Shown here: positions 14,867-22,537 of the stretch, piece by piece | Layout: each line of letters starts with the position of its first letter | How positions within the stretch are numbered: position 1 is the stretch's first letter | Position numbers and translations under genes: made by a program | Source of the DNA: Pseudaquabacterium inlustre | GTDB taxonomy: Bacteria > Pseudomonadota > Gammaproteobacteria > Burkholderiales > Burkholderiaceae_C | Direction: 5' to 3' | NCBI RefSeq assembly: GCF_038066595.1 | Contig: NZ_JBBUTH010000009.1 | Span: 1-64,000, forward strand | DNA length: 64,000 nt | Notes under the pieces: model-generated | Database searches by the model: none | What the model was told of the DNA's origin: nothing | What the model saw: the letters and a program-made list of their open reading frames with translations, nothing else

Positions 14867-17338
14867 ATGACCCGACGCTGGCTCCGCCGCATCGTCACCC
14901 TGCTGTTGTGGCTGCTGATCGGTGCGGCCGTTGCCGGCTGGATCTACAGCCGCCGCGTGCTGCCGCAGACCGAGGGCACGCTGAGCCTGCCCGGTCTGCG
15001 CGCCGAGGTGCGCATCGAGCGCGACCGCCACGGCATCCCCACCATCCGCGCGGCCAGCGTCAGCGACGCGATGTACGGCCTGGGCGTGGTGCATGCGCAG
15101 GACCGGCTGTGGCAGATGGAGACCCACCGCCGCATCGGCGCCGGCCGCCTGGCCGAGGCCTTCGGCGACGGGGCGCTGGACACCGACAAGTTCATCCGCA
15201 CGCTGGGCGTGCGCCGCGCCGCCGCGGCGCAGTGGGCCAAGGCGAGCCCGGCCGCCCGCGAAGCACTGACCGCCTATGCGGCCGGCGTCAACGCGGTGAT
15301 CGCCCAGCTGAAGGCGCGGCCGCCCGAGTTCATGCTGCTGGGCATCCAGCCCGAGCCCTGGACGCCCGAGGACAGCCTGTCGTGGGCGATCATGATGGCG
15401 CTGGACCTGGGCGCCAACTGGCAGGCCGAGGTGCTGCGCCTGCGCCTGGCCATGCTGCTGCCCAAGCCGCGCATCGACGAACTGATGCCGCCCTATGCCG
15501 GCGACTCGGTGCCGGCCACGCAGGACTACGTGGCCTTCTACCGCGGCCTGAAGCTCGATGCCCGCCAGGCCGGCGCGCCGGGTCTGCCGGGCCTGGGCGA
15601 TGCCCACCTGCAGCGCCTGCTGGCGCTGGCGCCCGAGGCCGAGATCGACGGCCTGGGCAGCAACAGCTGGGTGCTGGCCGGCAGCCGCAGCACCACCGGC
15701 GCGCCGCTGCTGGCCAACGACCCGCACCTGAAGCTCTCGGCGCCGGCGCTGTGGTACTTCGCGCGCCTCGTGGCGCCGGGGCTGGACGTGGCCGGCGCGT
15801 CGATGCCCGGCCTGGCGTCCATCGTGATGGGCCAGAACGCGCGCATTGCCTGGGGCATGACCAACACCGGCCCCGACGTGCAGGACACCTACCTCGAACG
15901 CCTGCATGCCAGCGATCCCGCGCAGTACCAGACGCCCGAGGGCTGGGCCCGCTTCGAGACCCGGCAGGAGCAGATTGCCGTTCGCGGCCAGGCCCCGGTG
16001 ACGATCACCGTGCGCAGCACACGCCACGGCCCGGTGATCTCGGACGTGGCGGTGGCCGGCGTGGCCGACGAGGCGCTGGGCCCCAAAGCCAAGCCCGGCT
16101 ACGTGCTGGCATTGCGCTGGACCGGGCTCGATACCGACCAGGACATCATGGCCGCCTCGCTGATGATGATGGCCGCCGATTCGGTGGAGGCCTTCGTGCA
16201 GGCCGCCTCGACCTGGGTGGCACCGATGCAGAACATGGCCGTGGCCGACCGCGACGGCCACATCGGCCTGGTGTCGCCCGGCCGCGTGCCGCTGCGCAAG
16301 CCCGACAACGACCTGCAGGGCCTGGCCCCGGCGCCGGGCTGGGATGCGCGCTACGACTGGGCCGGCTTCCTACCGGTGGCCGAGCTGCCGCAGGTGCGCG
16401 ACCCCGCCAAGGGCTATGTGGCCAACGCCAACCAGAAGATCACGCCGCCGGGCTACCCGCACTTCATCAGCCACCAGTGGGCGCTGCCGTTCCGCCACCA
16501 GCGCATCGAGCAGATGATCGACGCCCGCCCCAAGCACAGCCTGGATGACCTGGCGGTGATGCATGGCGACGTGAAGTCGCTGGCCGTGGCGCGCCTGCTG
16601 CCGCGGCTGCTGCAGGCCCGGTCCAGCCACCCGCTGGCCGCCGCGGCGATGAAGGCCCTGCAGGGCTTCGACGGCACCATGGCCGCCGACCAGGCTGCGC
16701 CGCTGATCTTCTGGGCCTGGAACCGCCAGTTGTCGCAGCGCGTGCTGGCCGACGAGGTGGGCGCGGCGATCTACGAGCGCATGCTGGGCCAGCGCGGCTA
16801 CTTCGACGCGCTGGAAGGCGTGCTGGCGCGCGACGACGGCTGGTGGTGCGACGACAAGGCCACGCCGGCGGTGGAAACCTGCGCCGAGCAGGTGAACGCC
16901 GCCTTCACCGCGGCGCTGGACGAACTGCAGGCGCTGCAGGGCGCCGATGTGGCCGCCTGGCAATGGGGCCGTGCCCACCAGGCCCGCAGCGAGCACCGGC
17001 CGTTCTCGCGGGTGAAGGCGCTGGCGCGCTGGTTCGAGATCCGCCAGCCGGTGGGGGGTGACACCTACACGGTGAACGTCAGCCGCGTGAGCCTGAAGCC
17101 CGACGCCACCACCGGCGAGTACTACCTGGACGAGCACGGCCCCAGCCTGCGCGGCCTGTACGACCTGGCCGACCGCGGCCGCTCACGCATCGTGCACAGC
17201 ACGGGCCAGAGCGGCATCCCGTGGTCGCCGCAGTACCGCAGCCTGGCCGAGGTGTGGCGCGGCGTGGGCTATGTGCCGCTGTTTCCGCCGGCCGGCGGCG
17301 AGGGCTGGCAGACGCTGGTGGTGACGCCGGCGAAGTAG
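14867..17338 (+). CDS. Penicillin acylase family N-terminal nucleophile hydrolase
   Basis: This 823-residue protein belongs to peptidase family S45. It begins with a membrane-spanning signal segment (IVTLLLWLLIGAAVAGWIY) and then has the alpha-chain motif VHAQDRLWQME. The beta-chain nucleophile is Ser265 in LGSNSWVLAG: autocatalytic cleavage after Gly264 would expose it, as in known family members. The substrate may be acyl-homoserine lactones, beta-lactams or other N-acyl amides; sequence alone does not decide. It should be periplasmic or membrane-anchored. A GAGGACACCCCCG leader precedes the ATG. Confidence 0.87.
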   Translation: MTRRWLRRIVTLLLWLLIGAAVAGWIYSRRVLPQTEGTLSLPGLRAEVRIERDRHGIPTIRAASVSDAMYGLGVVHAQDRLWQMETHRRIGAGRLAEAFGDGALDTDKFIRTLGVRRAAAAQWAKASPAAREALTAYAAGVNAVIAQLKARPPEFMLLGIQPEPWTPEDSLSWAIMMALDLGANWQAEVLRLRLAMLLPKPRIDELMPPYAGDSVPATQDYVAFYRGLKLDARQAGAPGLPGLGDAHLQRLLALAPEAEIDGLGSNSWVLAGSRSTTGAPLLANDPHLKLSAPALWYFARLVAPGLDVAGASMPGLASIVMGQNARIAWGMTNTGPDVQDTYLERLHASDPAQYQTPEGWARFETRQEQIAVRGQAPVTITVRSTRHGPVISDVAVAGVADEALGPKAKPGYVLALRWTGLDTDQDIMAASLMMMAADSVEAFVQAASTWVAPMQNMAVADRDGHIGLVSPGRVPLRKPDNDLQGLAPAPGWDARYDWAGFLPVAELPQVRDPAKGYVANANQKITPPGYPHFISHQWALPFRHQRIEQMIDARPKHSLDDLAVMHGDVKSLAVARLLPRLLQARSSHPLAAAAMKALQGFDGTMAADQAAPLIFWAWNRQLSQRVLADEVGAAIYERMLGQRGYFDALEGVLARDDGWWCDDKATPAVETCAEQVNAAFTAALDELQALQGADVAAWQWGRAHQARSEHRPFSRVKALARWFEIRQPVGGDTYTVNVSRVSLKPDATTGEYYLDEHGPSLRGLYDLADRGRSRIVHSTGQSGIPWSPQYRSLAEVWRGVGYVPLFPPAGGEGWQTLVVTPAK

Positions 17339-17384
17339 CCGGCGAAACCGCGGCCAAAGCAGCCGCCAGCGGGCTGGCCGGGGG

Positions 17385-17777
17385 TCAGGGCAGCGTGTAC
17401 TCGAAGCGGTAGCGGTGCACGCCGCCTTCGATCTCGATCATGAACTGCCCGCGCAGCCCGGACAGTTCACCGGTGCCGGAATCGGGCACCACGGTGATGG
17501 ACAGCTGACGCGTCGTGCGGTCCATGCTGCCGCTGTGCTGGAACACGAAGCTGCCGCTGAGCCCGTGCAAGCTGCCGGTGAAGCGTTCGATGGCCACATA
17601 GCCGGCCGAGCCCTGGGTGGTGGTCAAGGCCGTGAGCATGCGGCCCGCGCCGGTTCCGGACAGGTCGCCGCTGAAGCGCTTGTCCAGTCGCATCTCGCCC
17701 AGGGCGTTGCCGTCGGCGGTATCGGCCTGGCCTTGCGGCGTCATCTGCACCTCGAAGGTGCCGGTGGCTTCTGGCAT
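17385..17777 (-). CDS. DUF3224 domain-containing protein
   Basis: The 130-residue protein belongs to the DUF3224 family of small beta-barrel proteins. Visible family segments are GTFEVQMTPQ, MRLDKRFSGDLSGTGAG, YVAIERFTGSLHGLSGSFVFQHSG and the C-terminal IEGGVHRYRFEYTLP. It has no signal peptide. The barrel may hold a small ligand; no activity is established for the family. The ATG (17777-17775) overlaps the stop of the helix-hairpin-helix gene as TGATG, making it the third coupled gene of the lexA operon and therefore probably damage-inducible. Confidence 0.83.
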   Translation of the reverse strand: MPEATGTFEVQMTPQGQADTADGNALGEMRLDKRFSGDLSGTGAGRMLTALTTTQGSAGYVAIERFTGSLHGLSGSFVFQHSGSMDRTTRQLSITVVPDSGTGELSGLRGQFMIEIEGGVHRYRFEYTLP

Positions 17778-18073
17778 CACAGACTCCCGTACAGCCGCTT
17801 GCGCTCGGCGGTGTAGGCCCACCAGGGGGCGGGGGCCGCGCCGCGCATGAAGTCGGTGGCGGCCATGAAGGTGTCGAGCACGCAGGGGTCCTGGCGCTTG
17901 CCGCTGAGCGTGCACAGCGACTGGTACAGCGAGAACGCGTCGCGCTGCGCCAGGTCTTGGGGGTACCGGATGCCCAGGGCGCGCAGATCGGCCGCCATGC
18001 TGGGGCCGATGTTGGGCAACTGCTCGAGCGCCCGGCACTCGGCAGCGCTGCGGGCCTTGGGCGACTTGATCAT
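17777..18073 (-). CDS. Helix-hairpin-helix protein, Cdd1 / mitomycin-resistance type
   Basis: This 98-residue protein has a helix-hairpin-helix DNA-binding motif (LPNIGPSMAADLRALGI) followed by a conserved helical tail ending FMRGAAPAPWWAYTAERKRLYG. That layout fits the Cdd1 / 'mitomycin resistance protein' family, which binds DNA without known catalytic activity. The ATG at 18073-18071 overlaps the lexA stop as TGATG; a GTG one codon earlier is also open. Coupling to lexA implies SOS induction together with the repressor, which suits a DNA-repair or lesion-binding role. That role is inferred from context. Confidence 0.8.
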   Translation of the reverse strand: MIKSPKARSAAECRALEQLPNIGPSMAADLRALGIRYPQDLAQRDAFSLYQSLCTLSGKRQDPCVLDTFMAATDFMRGAAPAPWWAYTAERKRLYGSL

Positions 18074-18765
18074 CACATCAGCATGGTGTTGCGGATCAGG
18101 CCCACCGCCACGCCCTCCAGCGCGAAGCTGTCGGCGTCCGTCACCTGGATCACCGGGTAGTCGGGGTTCTCGGGCAGCAGCTCGATGCCGTTGCGCGTGC
18201 GGTGCAGGCGCTTCACGGTGACGTCGTCGCCCAGCCGGGCCACGACGATCTGGCCGTTCTTGGCGTCGCTGGCCTTCTGCACGGCCAGCAGGTCGCCGTC
18301 GAGGATGCCGGCGTCGCGCATGCTCATGCCGCGCACGCGCAGCAGGTAGTCGGGCTTGCGCGGGAACATCGAGGCCTCGACCACGTAGCTCTGGTCGATG
18401 TGCTCCTGCGCCAGGATCGGGCTGCCGGCGGCCACGCGGCCCACCAGCGGCAGCGTGAGCTGGGCCAGGCTGGGCAGGGGCAGCGAGAATTGGCGGCCGC
18501 GTGACTCGTTGACCGCACGCAGCGTTTCAGAGCGCAGGCGGATGCCGCGCGAGGTGCCGCTGACCAGCTCGATGACGCCCTTGCGGGCCAGGGCCTGCAG
18601 ATGCTCTTCCGCCGCGTTGGCCGACTTGAAGCCGAGCTCGGCCGCGATCTCGGCCCGCGTGGGCGGCGAGCCGGTACGTTCGATCGTGCTTTGCACCAGA
18701 TCGAGAATCTGCTGCTGGCGCGGGGTGAGCTTGGGGCCGTCGGGCAAGAAGGGCAGACCGGTCAT
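18073..18765 (-). CDS. lexA: SOS repressor LexA
   Basis: The 230-residue LexA has an N-terminal winged helix (LTPRQQQILDLV...PPTRAEIAAELGF) and a C-terminal S24 autoprotease domain. The self-cleavage site is Ala113-Gly114 in RVAAGSP. The catalytic dyad is Ser148 (RGMSMRD) and Lys185 (DVTVKRL). It represses SOS genes until RecA filaments trigger cleavage. An AGGAG ribosome site lies six bases before the ATG. A LexA-like box overlaps its own promoter (18793-18808), and imuA carries a perfect box, so both are likely targets. Two small genes follow with TGATG overlaps. Confidence 0.95.
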   Translation of the reverse strand: MTGLPFLPDGPKLTPRQQQILDLVQSTIERTGSPPTRAEIAAELGFKSANAAEEHLQALARKGVIELVSGTSRGIRLRSETLRAVNESRGRQFSLPLPSLAQLTLPLVGRVAAGSPILAQEHIDQSYVVEASMFPRKPDYLLRVRGMSMRDAGILDGDLLAVQKASDAKNGQIVVARLGDDVTVKRLHRTRNGIELLPENPDYPVIQVTDADSFALEGVAVGLIRNTMLM

Positions 18766-18792
18766 GCACGCTCCTGAGTTTCCATCCAGTGA

Positions 18793-18808
18793 CTGTATTT
18801 TCATCCAG
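18793..18808. promoter_or_regulatory. LexA box shared by divergent lexA and asparaginase genes
   Basis: CTGTATTTTCATCCAG matches CTGT-N8-ACAG at seven of eight fixed positions. It ends 12 bases before the asparaginase ATG and begins 28 bases before the lexA ATG on the other strand. A possible lexA -10 element, TACAGT (minus strand, 18797-18792), overlaps it. Autoregulation of lexA is expected. An effect on the asparaginase gene is possible because the gap is only 54 bases. Confidence 0.75.
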
Positions 18809-18819
18809 ATGAGGGCCTG

Positions 18820-19797
18820 ATGCCAAGCCTTTCCGACGCAATTTCCGATGCCGGGCGCGGCGCGCGCGCCACGGTGGTGATCCTGGGCACCGGCGGCACC
18901 ATCGCCGGCACCTCGGCCCGGGCCGGCGACAACGTGGGCTACACCGCCGCCCAGCGCAGCGTGCAGGACCTGCTGGCGGCCGTGCCGGCCCTGGCCGCGC
19001 CCGGCGCGCCGGCCATCGAGGCCGAGCAGCTGGCGCAGCTGGACAGCAAGGACATGGACCATGCCACCTGGCTGGCGCTGGCACAGCGCGTGCAACTGGT
19101 GCTGGCGCGGCCCGAGGTGGCCGGCGTGGTGATCACCCACGGCACCGACACGCTGGAGGAAACCGCCTGGTGGCTGCACAGCGTGCTGGCGACGCCCAAG
19201 CCGGTGGTGCTGACCGCGGCGATGCGCCCGGCCACCGCGCTGGCCGCCGACGGCCCGCAGAACCTGCTGGACGCCGTGACCGTGGCCGCCACGCCAGGGG
19301 TGCAGGGCGTGCTGGCGGTGCTGGCCGGCCAGGTGTTCGGCGCCTTGGGCCTGCGCAAGGCGCACACCTACCGGCCCGATGCCTTCACCGCCGGTGATGG
19401 CGGGCCGATCGCGGTGGTGGAGGAAGGGCGGCTGCGCCCGTTCCGGCCCTGGCCGGTGGCGGCAGGGCGCGGCGCCGCCGCGCTGCCGGCCGATCCGCAG
19501 GCCTGGCCCTGGGTGGAGATCGTTGCCAGCCACGCCGGCGCGCGCGGTGACGGCGTGCGGGCGCTGGTGGCGGCCGGCGTGCGTGGCCTGGTGGTGGCCG
19601 CCACCGGCAACGGCACGGTGCACCGCGAGCTGGAGGCGGCACTGGCCCAGGCGCAGGCGGCCGGCGTGGTGGTGTGGCGCAGCACGCGCTGCGCCGACGG
19701 CGTGCTGATCGGGGCCGTGGCCGAGGCCGCCGGCGCCGCCGCGGCCCTCTCGCCCTGGCAGGCGCGCGTGGCGCTGATGCTCAGCCTGATGGGCTGA
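18820..19797 (+). CDS. L-asparaginase (type II-like fold)
   Basis: The 325-residue protein is an asparaginase/glutaminase-family amidohydrolase. Both catalytic threonine motifs are visible: GTGGTIAG near residues 27-34 and ITHGTDTLEETAWW near residues 106-120. The partner lysine lies in the VLTAAMRPATA region that follows, where AAMRP replaces the usual AMRP context. There is no signal peptide, so it should be cytoplasmic. It converts L-asparagine to aspartate and ammonia. It diverges from lexA across a very short gap that contains the LexA box, so its expression may respond to DNA damage. Confidence 0.88.
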   Translation: MPSLSDAISDAGRGARATVVILGTGGTIAGTSARAGDNVGYTAAQRSVQDLLAAVPALAAPGAPAIEAEQLAQLDSKDMDHATWLALAQRVQLVLARPEVAGVVITHGTDTLEETAWWLHSVLATPKPVVLTAAMRPATALAADGPQNLLDAVTVAATPGVQGVLAVLAGQVFGALGLRKAHTYRPDAFTAGDGGPIAVVEEGRLRPFRPWPVAAGRGAAALPADPQAWPWVEIVASHAGARGDGVRALVAAGVRGLVVAATGNGTVHRELEAALAQAQAAGVVVWRSTRCADGVLIGAVAEAAGAAAALSPWQARVALMLSLMG

Positions 19798-19823
19798 GCA
19801 CCGGCGCCCTGGCGCCTTCACCC

Positions 19824-21275
19824 TCAGGCGTGCTGGCGGCGGCGGCGGGCCAGCGCGCCCACGGCGGCCAGGCCACCGGCCATCAGCGCCCAGGTGCCGG
19901 GTTCGGGCACCGGCGCGGTGTAGCCGTTGACCTCGGCGGTGTAGGCGTGCAGCACGCCGGGCAGCAGGCTGTAGGCGCTGGTCAGCGTGGCGGCGGTGCT
20001 GCTGTTGCTGGTCAGCACGCAACCGGTGGTGCTGCCCACCGGGCACTGGATCGAGCTGGCGTAGGGGTCTGCCTTGCTGAAGTCGAACCACACGTCGAAC
20101 TGCACGTTGCTGCCGTTCTGCGTGACGCTGTAGTCGTTGTCGGTGCCGGCCAGGATCAGGTAGCGGCCGTCGGCCAACTGCGGGCCCACGGCCAGGCCTT
20201 CCCACTTCTCGGGCGACTTGTTGCCCAGCGCGGCCAGCGTGTTGGCGTCCAGGTCGATCACCTTGGCGCCCTTGGTCACGGCGCTGAAGCCGTCCGGCAG
20301 CGCGCCGGAGGCGGGCAGCGCGATGCCGCTGACGTCGGTGGCGCCGGCCAGGTCGATCATGAACACGTTCTTGTCGGGGCTGGCCACGGTGGCGCCCACG
20401 CCCACGCCGCGGTTGTTGCGTTCCAGCACCATGAACTTGTCATTGCCCAGCGCCACGATGGCCGAGATGCCGCGGCCCTGGCCGCTGCTGTCGAGCTTGT
20501 AGGCGTACTGCGCTACGGCCGTGCCGCTGTCGGTGTCGTACTTGACGATGCGGCTGTAGACGCTGCGCGTGCCGGTGGCTGTCAGTCCATCGTCGGCCAG
20601 GCCGTTCTGCAGCACCGCGTAGGCGTACTTGCCGTCCGGGCTGATGGCCAGGCCCTCGAGGCCACGGTTGCCTTCGCGGCCGGTGGTGGGCGGCGTGGTG
20701 TTGTAGTTCACCGTGCCATTGACCTGGGGCACCAGGTTGGCCGGCACGGTGTAGGTCTTGACCAGTTGGCCGCTGCGGTTGAATTCGTAGACCGACGGGC
20801 CGTACTCGTCCGAGACCAGCAGGTTGCCGTTCTTCGGGTTGACGACCATGCCCTCGGGGTCGAACGAGGTGCCCAGCACGCTGCTGGGGTTGGGCGCCAG
20901 GCCGTTCAGCGCCACGCCGGCGGCGTTGCTGAACTTGATCGTCTGCACGACCTGGAAGTTGCTGATGGCGCCAGTGGTGGCGTTGACGTCCAGCGTGAAG
21001 CGCTGGATGCGCGTCTCATACGGCAGGGTGCCGCCGCCGGGGCCACGATCCGACAGGCCCCACCATTCGTTGCGGGCGCGGTCGTAGTAGAGGTCGGAGA
21101 AGAAGCCGACGCGGCTGTCGAAGGTGCTGCCACCGCTCAGGTCGGGCGTGCTGCCCGAGATGGCCAGGCCATTGACGAAGCTGACGCTGGAAACGGTCTG
21201 GGCCGAGGCGGCCTGGCTGAACAAGGCGGCCGCGGCGGTGGCCAGGGCCAGGGTCGTCAGACGGGGGCGAAACAT
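19824..21275 (-). CDS. Phytase-like esterase domain protein with PEP-CTERM anchor
   Basis: The protein (about 483 residues) has a signal peptide ending ASAQ, then a phytase-like/esterase-like beta-propeller domain (for example SDRGPGGGTLPYETRIQRFTL, FDPEGMVV, GLEGLAISPDGKYAYAVLQN). It ends with a PEP-CTERM sorting signal: VPEPG, a hydrophobic stretch and a final RRRRQHA. Such tails direct proteins to the exosortase EpsH system for surface release or anchoring with exopolysaccharide. I start it at the second ATG (21275), which has GGAG nine bases ahead; an ATG at 21284 has no spacing. The enzyme activity is inferred only from the domain. Confidence 0.85.
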   Translation of the reverse strand: MFRPRLTTLALATAAAALFSQAASAQTVSSVSFVNGLAISGSTPDLSGGSTFDSRVGFFSDLYYDRARNEWWGLSDRGPGGGTLPYETRIQRFTLDVNATTGAISNFQVVQTIKFSNAAGVALNGLAPNPSSVLGTSFDPEGMVVNPKNGNLLVSDEYGPSVYEFNRSGQLVKTYTVPANLVPQVNGTVNYNTTPPTTGREGNRGLEGLAISPDGKYAYAVLQNGLADDGLTATGTRSVYSRIVKYDTDSGTAVAQYAYKLDSSGQGRGISAIVALGNDKFMVLERNNRGVGVGATVASPDKNVFMIDLAGATDVSGIALPASGALPDGFSAVTKGAKVIDLDANTLAALGNKSPEKWEGLAVGPQLADGRYLILAGTDNDYSVTQNGSNVQFDVWFDFSKADPYASSIQCPVGSTTGCVLTSNSSTAATLTSAYSLLPGVLHAYTAEVNGYTAPVPEPGTWALMAGGLAAVGALARRRRQHA

Positions 21276-21283
21276 CGTGGACA

Positions 21284-21310
21284 TCTCCGGAAACCTTTGG
21301 AAACCGGAGA
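21284..21310 (-). promoter_or_regulatory. Leader hairpin covering the ribosome site of the PEP-CTERM phytase-like gene
   Basis: TCTCCGG (21284-21290) and CCGGAGA (21304-21310) are perfect 7-bp inverted arms around a 13-base loop. On the minus-strand message the arm next to the start codon contains the GGAG ribosome site, so folding would hide it. This suggests translational control or mRNA stabilisation, but no trigger is visible. Confidence 0.4.
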
Positions 21311-21351
21311 GCCTCGCGGCGGCGCATGTCCGTGCTGTGACAGGCGCCGCG

Positions 21352-21372
21352 GACCCCTTCAGACCAGGGGTC
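21352..21372 (-). terminator. Hairpin just downstream of ohr
   Basis: GACCCCT (21352-21358) and AGGGGTC (21366-21372) form a perfect 7-bp stem with a 7-base loop, ten bases after the ohr stop codon. The T run expected of a strong rho-independent terminator is missing. Position and symmetry still suggest it ends the ohrR-ohr transcript. Confidence 0.4.
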
Positions 21373-21382
21373 GTGGGATCGG

Positions 21383-21817
21383 TCAGACCACCGTCAGCGT
21401 CACATCCACGTTGCCGCGCGTGGCGTTGCTGTACGGGCAGACCTCGTGCGCCGTGGCCACCAGGGTCTCGAGCTCGGCGCGGTCCATGCCCGGCACCGAG
21501 ATGCGCATGGCCACGCTGATGCCGAAGGCGCCGGCCTTGCCGGTCATCGGGCCGATGCCGACATCGCTGGTGATGCTGACTTCGGCCGGCAGGCGCTTGC
21601 CCTGGCGGCCGGCCACGGCCTTCATGGCGCCGATGAAGCAGGCCGAGTAGCCGGCAGCGAACAGCTGCTCGGGGTTGGTGCCGGCGCCGTCGTCGCCGCC
21701 CAGGGCCTTGGGCGTGGACAGCGTGGTCTTCAGGCGGCCGTCGTTCGATTCGGCGGTGCCGGCGCGGCCCCCGGTGGCGGTGGCGGTGGCGGTGTACAGG
21801 GCGGTGTCGATGGCCAT
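21383..21817 (-). CDS. ohr: Organic hydroperoxide resistance protein Ohr
   Basis: This 144-residue thiol peroxidase of the OsmC/Ohr family reduces organic and lipid hydroperoxides, using lipoylated proteins as electron donors in known members. The two active cysteines are in GYSACFIGAM and HEVCPYSNATRGN, and the N-terminal catalytic arginine is expected near GGRAGTAES. Start ATG at 21817 (MAIDTALYTATATA) fits family length better than an ATG six codons upstream. It follows ohrR by 45 bases with no operator of its own, so both genes share the promoter ahead of ohrR. Confidence 0.93.
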   Translation of the reverse strand: MAIDTALYTATATATGGRAGTAESNDGRLKTTLSTPKALGGDDGAGTNPEQLFAAGYSACFIGAMKAVAGRQGKRLPAEVSITSDVGIGPMTGKAGAFGISVAMRISVPGMDRAELETLVATAHEVCPYSNATRGNVDVTLTVV

Positions 21818-21862
21818 GGTGCGAATCCTTTGCACGGCGGTTGGGGAAAGGTGCCGCGGCGT

Positions 21863-22399
21863 TCAGGCCGCGGCGGGAGGGGAAGCGTCGTTGGCCGCCT
21901 GGCGCAGTGCATCTCGCAGCTGGTCACGCAACTGCTTCAGGCGGGTGGTGAGTTCGGCGATCTCGGCCAGGTCGCAGGCCGAGGCGCAGGCGATGGCCTG
22001 GGGCACGGCCACGGCGCGGGCCTTCAGCGCGCGGCCCTCGGCCGTGAGCTGCAGCAGCACGCGGCGCTCGTCGGCCGCGTCGCGCTGGCGCAGCAGCAGG
22101 CCCTGGGCCTGCAGGCGCTTGAGCAGCGGCGTCAGCGTGCCCGAGTCGAGCTGCAGGCGCTCGCCGACCTGCGAGACGGTGACGCCGTCGCCCTCCCACA
22201 GCACCAGCATCACCAGGTACTGCGGGTAGGTCAGGCCCAGCGGCTCGAGCAGTGGCTTGTAGGTCTTGGTCATGGCCAGCGAGGCCGAGTACAGCGCAAA
22301 GCACAGCTGGTGGTCCAGCGCCAGCCAGGCCGCGGCGTCTTGCGGGGCCGCCGTAGCGGGCAGCGGGCTGGCGGTGGTGCGGGGGCGGCGCGAGGGCAT
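21863..22399 (-). CDS. ohrR: Peroxide-sensing MarR-family repressor OhrR
   Basis: The protein (about 178 residues) is a MarR-type winged-helix repressor. The peroxide-sensing cysteine is in LDHQLCFALYSAS, followed by the conserved LTYPQYLVMLVLWE helix and the recognition region QLDSGTLTPLLKRL. Oxidation of that cysteine by organic peroxides releases OhrR from DNA in known members. The start is taken as the ATG at 22399; an ATG twelve codons earlier would lie inside the operator. The sequence upstream contains its own operator, and ohr follows on the same strand, giving a closed peroxide-response circuit. Confidence 0.92.
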   Translation of the reverse strand: MPSRRPRTTASPLPATAAPQDAAAWLALDHQLCFALYSASLAMTKTYKPLLEPLGLTYPQYLVMLVLWEGDGVTVSQVGERLQLDSGTLTPLLKRLQAQGLLLRQRDAADERRVLLQLTAEGRALKARAVAVPQAIACASACDLAEIAELTTRLKQLRDQLRDALRQAANDASPPAAA

Positions 22400-22406
22400 G
22401 GGCTGA

Positions 22407-22440
22407 ACTGTAGTTGGCAATTTAATTGCACACAATTTAA
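22407..22440 (-). promoter_or_regulatory. ohrR-ohr promoter with OhrR operator
   Basis: On the minus strand, TTGTGT (22435-22430) and TACAGT (22412-22407) are spaced 17 bp and fit a sigma-70 promoter. Between them lies GCAATTTAATTGC (22417-22429), a palindrome with the CAATT-N-AATTG core known for OhrR operators. A second CAATTTAA copy (22433-22440) lies 15 bp away, on about 1.5 helical turns. OhrR binding would block polymerase directly. Confidence 0.82.
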
Positions 22441-22453
22441 AAGGACTTTGAGA

Positions 22454-22478
22454 GGCCGGACAGCAAGGCTGCCCGGCC
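22454..22478 (-). terminator. Terminator-like hairpin downstream of the ABC-F gene
   Basis: GGCCGG-A-CAGC (22454-22464) and GCTG-C-CCGGCC (22468-22478) form an 11-position stem with one A-C mismatch and an AAG loop. It lies 60 bases past the stop of the ABC-F gene and just ahead of the ohrR promoter. The following minus-strand sequence is moderately T-rich. It probably insulates the peroxide operon. Confidence 0.5.
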
Positions 22479-22537
22479 CGGATGGGTGCCGTGTCCGCGA
22501 GGGCGGGTCGCGCCGCGCCGCGGCGCGTGGGGTGGCC

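Noticed and set aside
14183..16261. A 692-codon minus-strand frame extending the unknown gene at 14183 upstream through the penicillin-acylase gene
   Set aside because: The upstream part is antisense to a clear Ntn hydrolase and has shadow composition. The real gene begins at the ATG near 14644.
19803..19816. GGCGCC repeats between the convergent asparaginase and phytase-like genes as a terminator
   Set aside because: The repeated hexamers are separated by two bases and cannot form a stable long stem, and no T run follows.
18073..20205. Extension of lexA to a 710-residue protein
   Set aside because: Everything before residue 1 of LexA is antisense to the asparaginase and phytase-like genes. 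The AGGAG site and LexA box fix the start at 18765.
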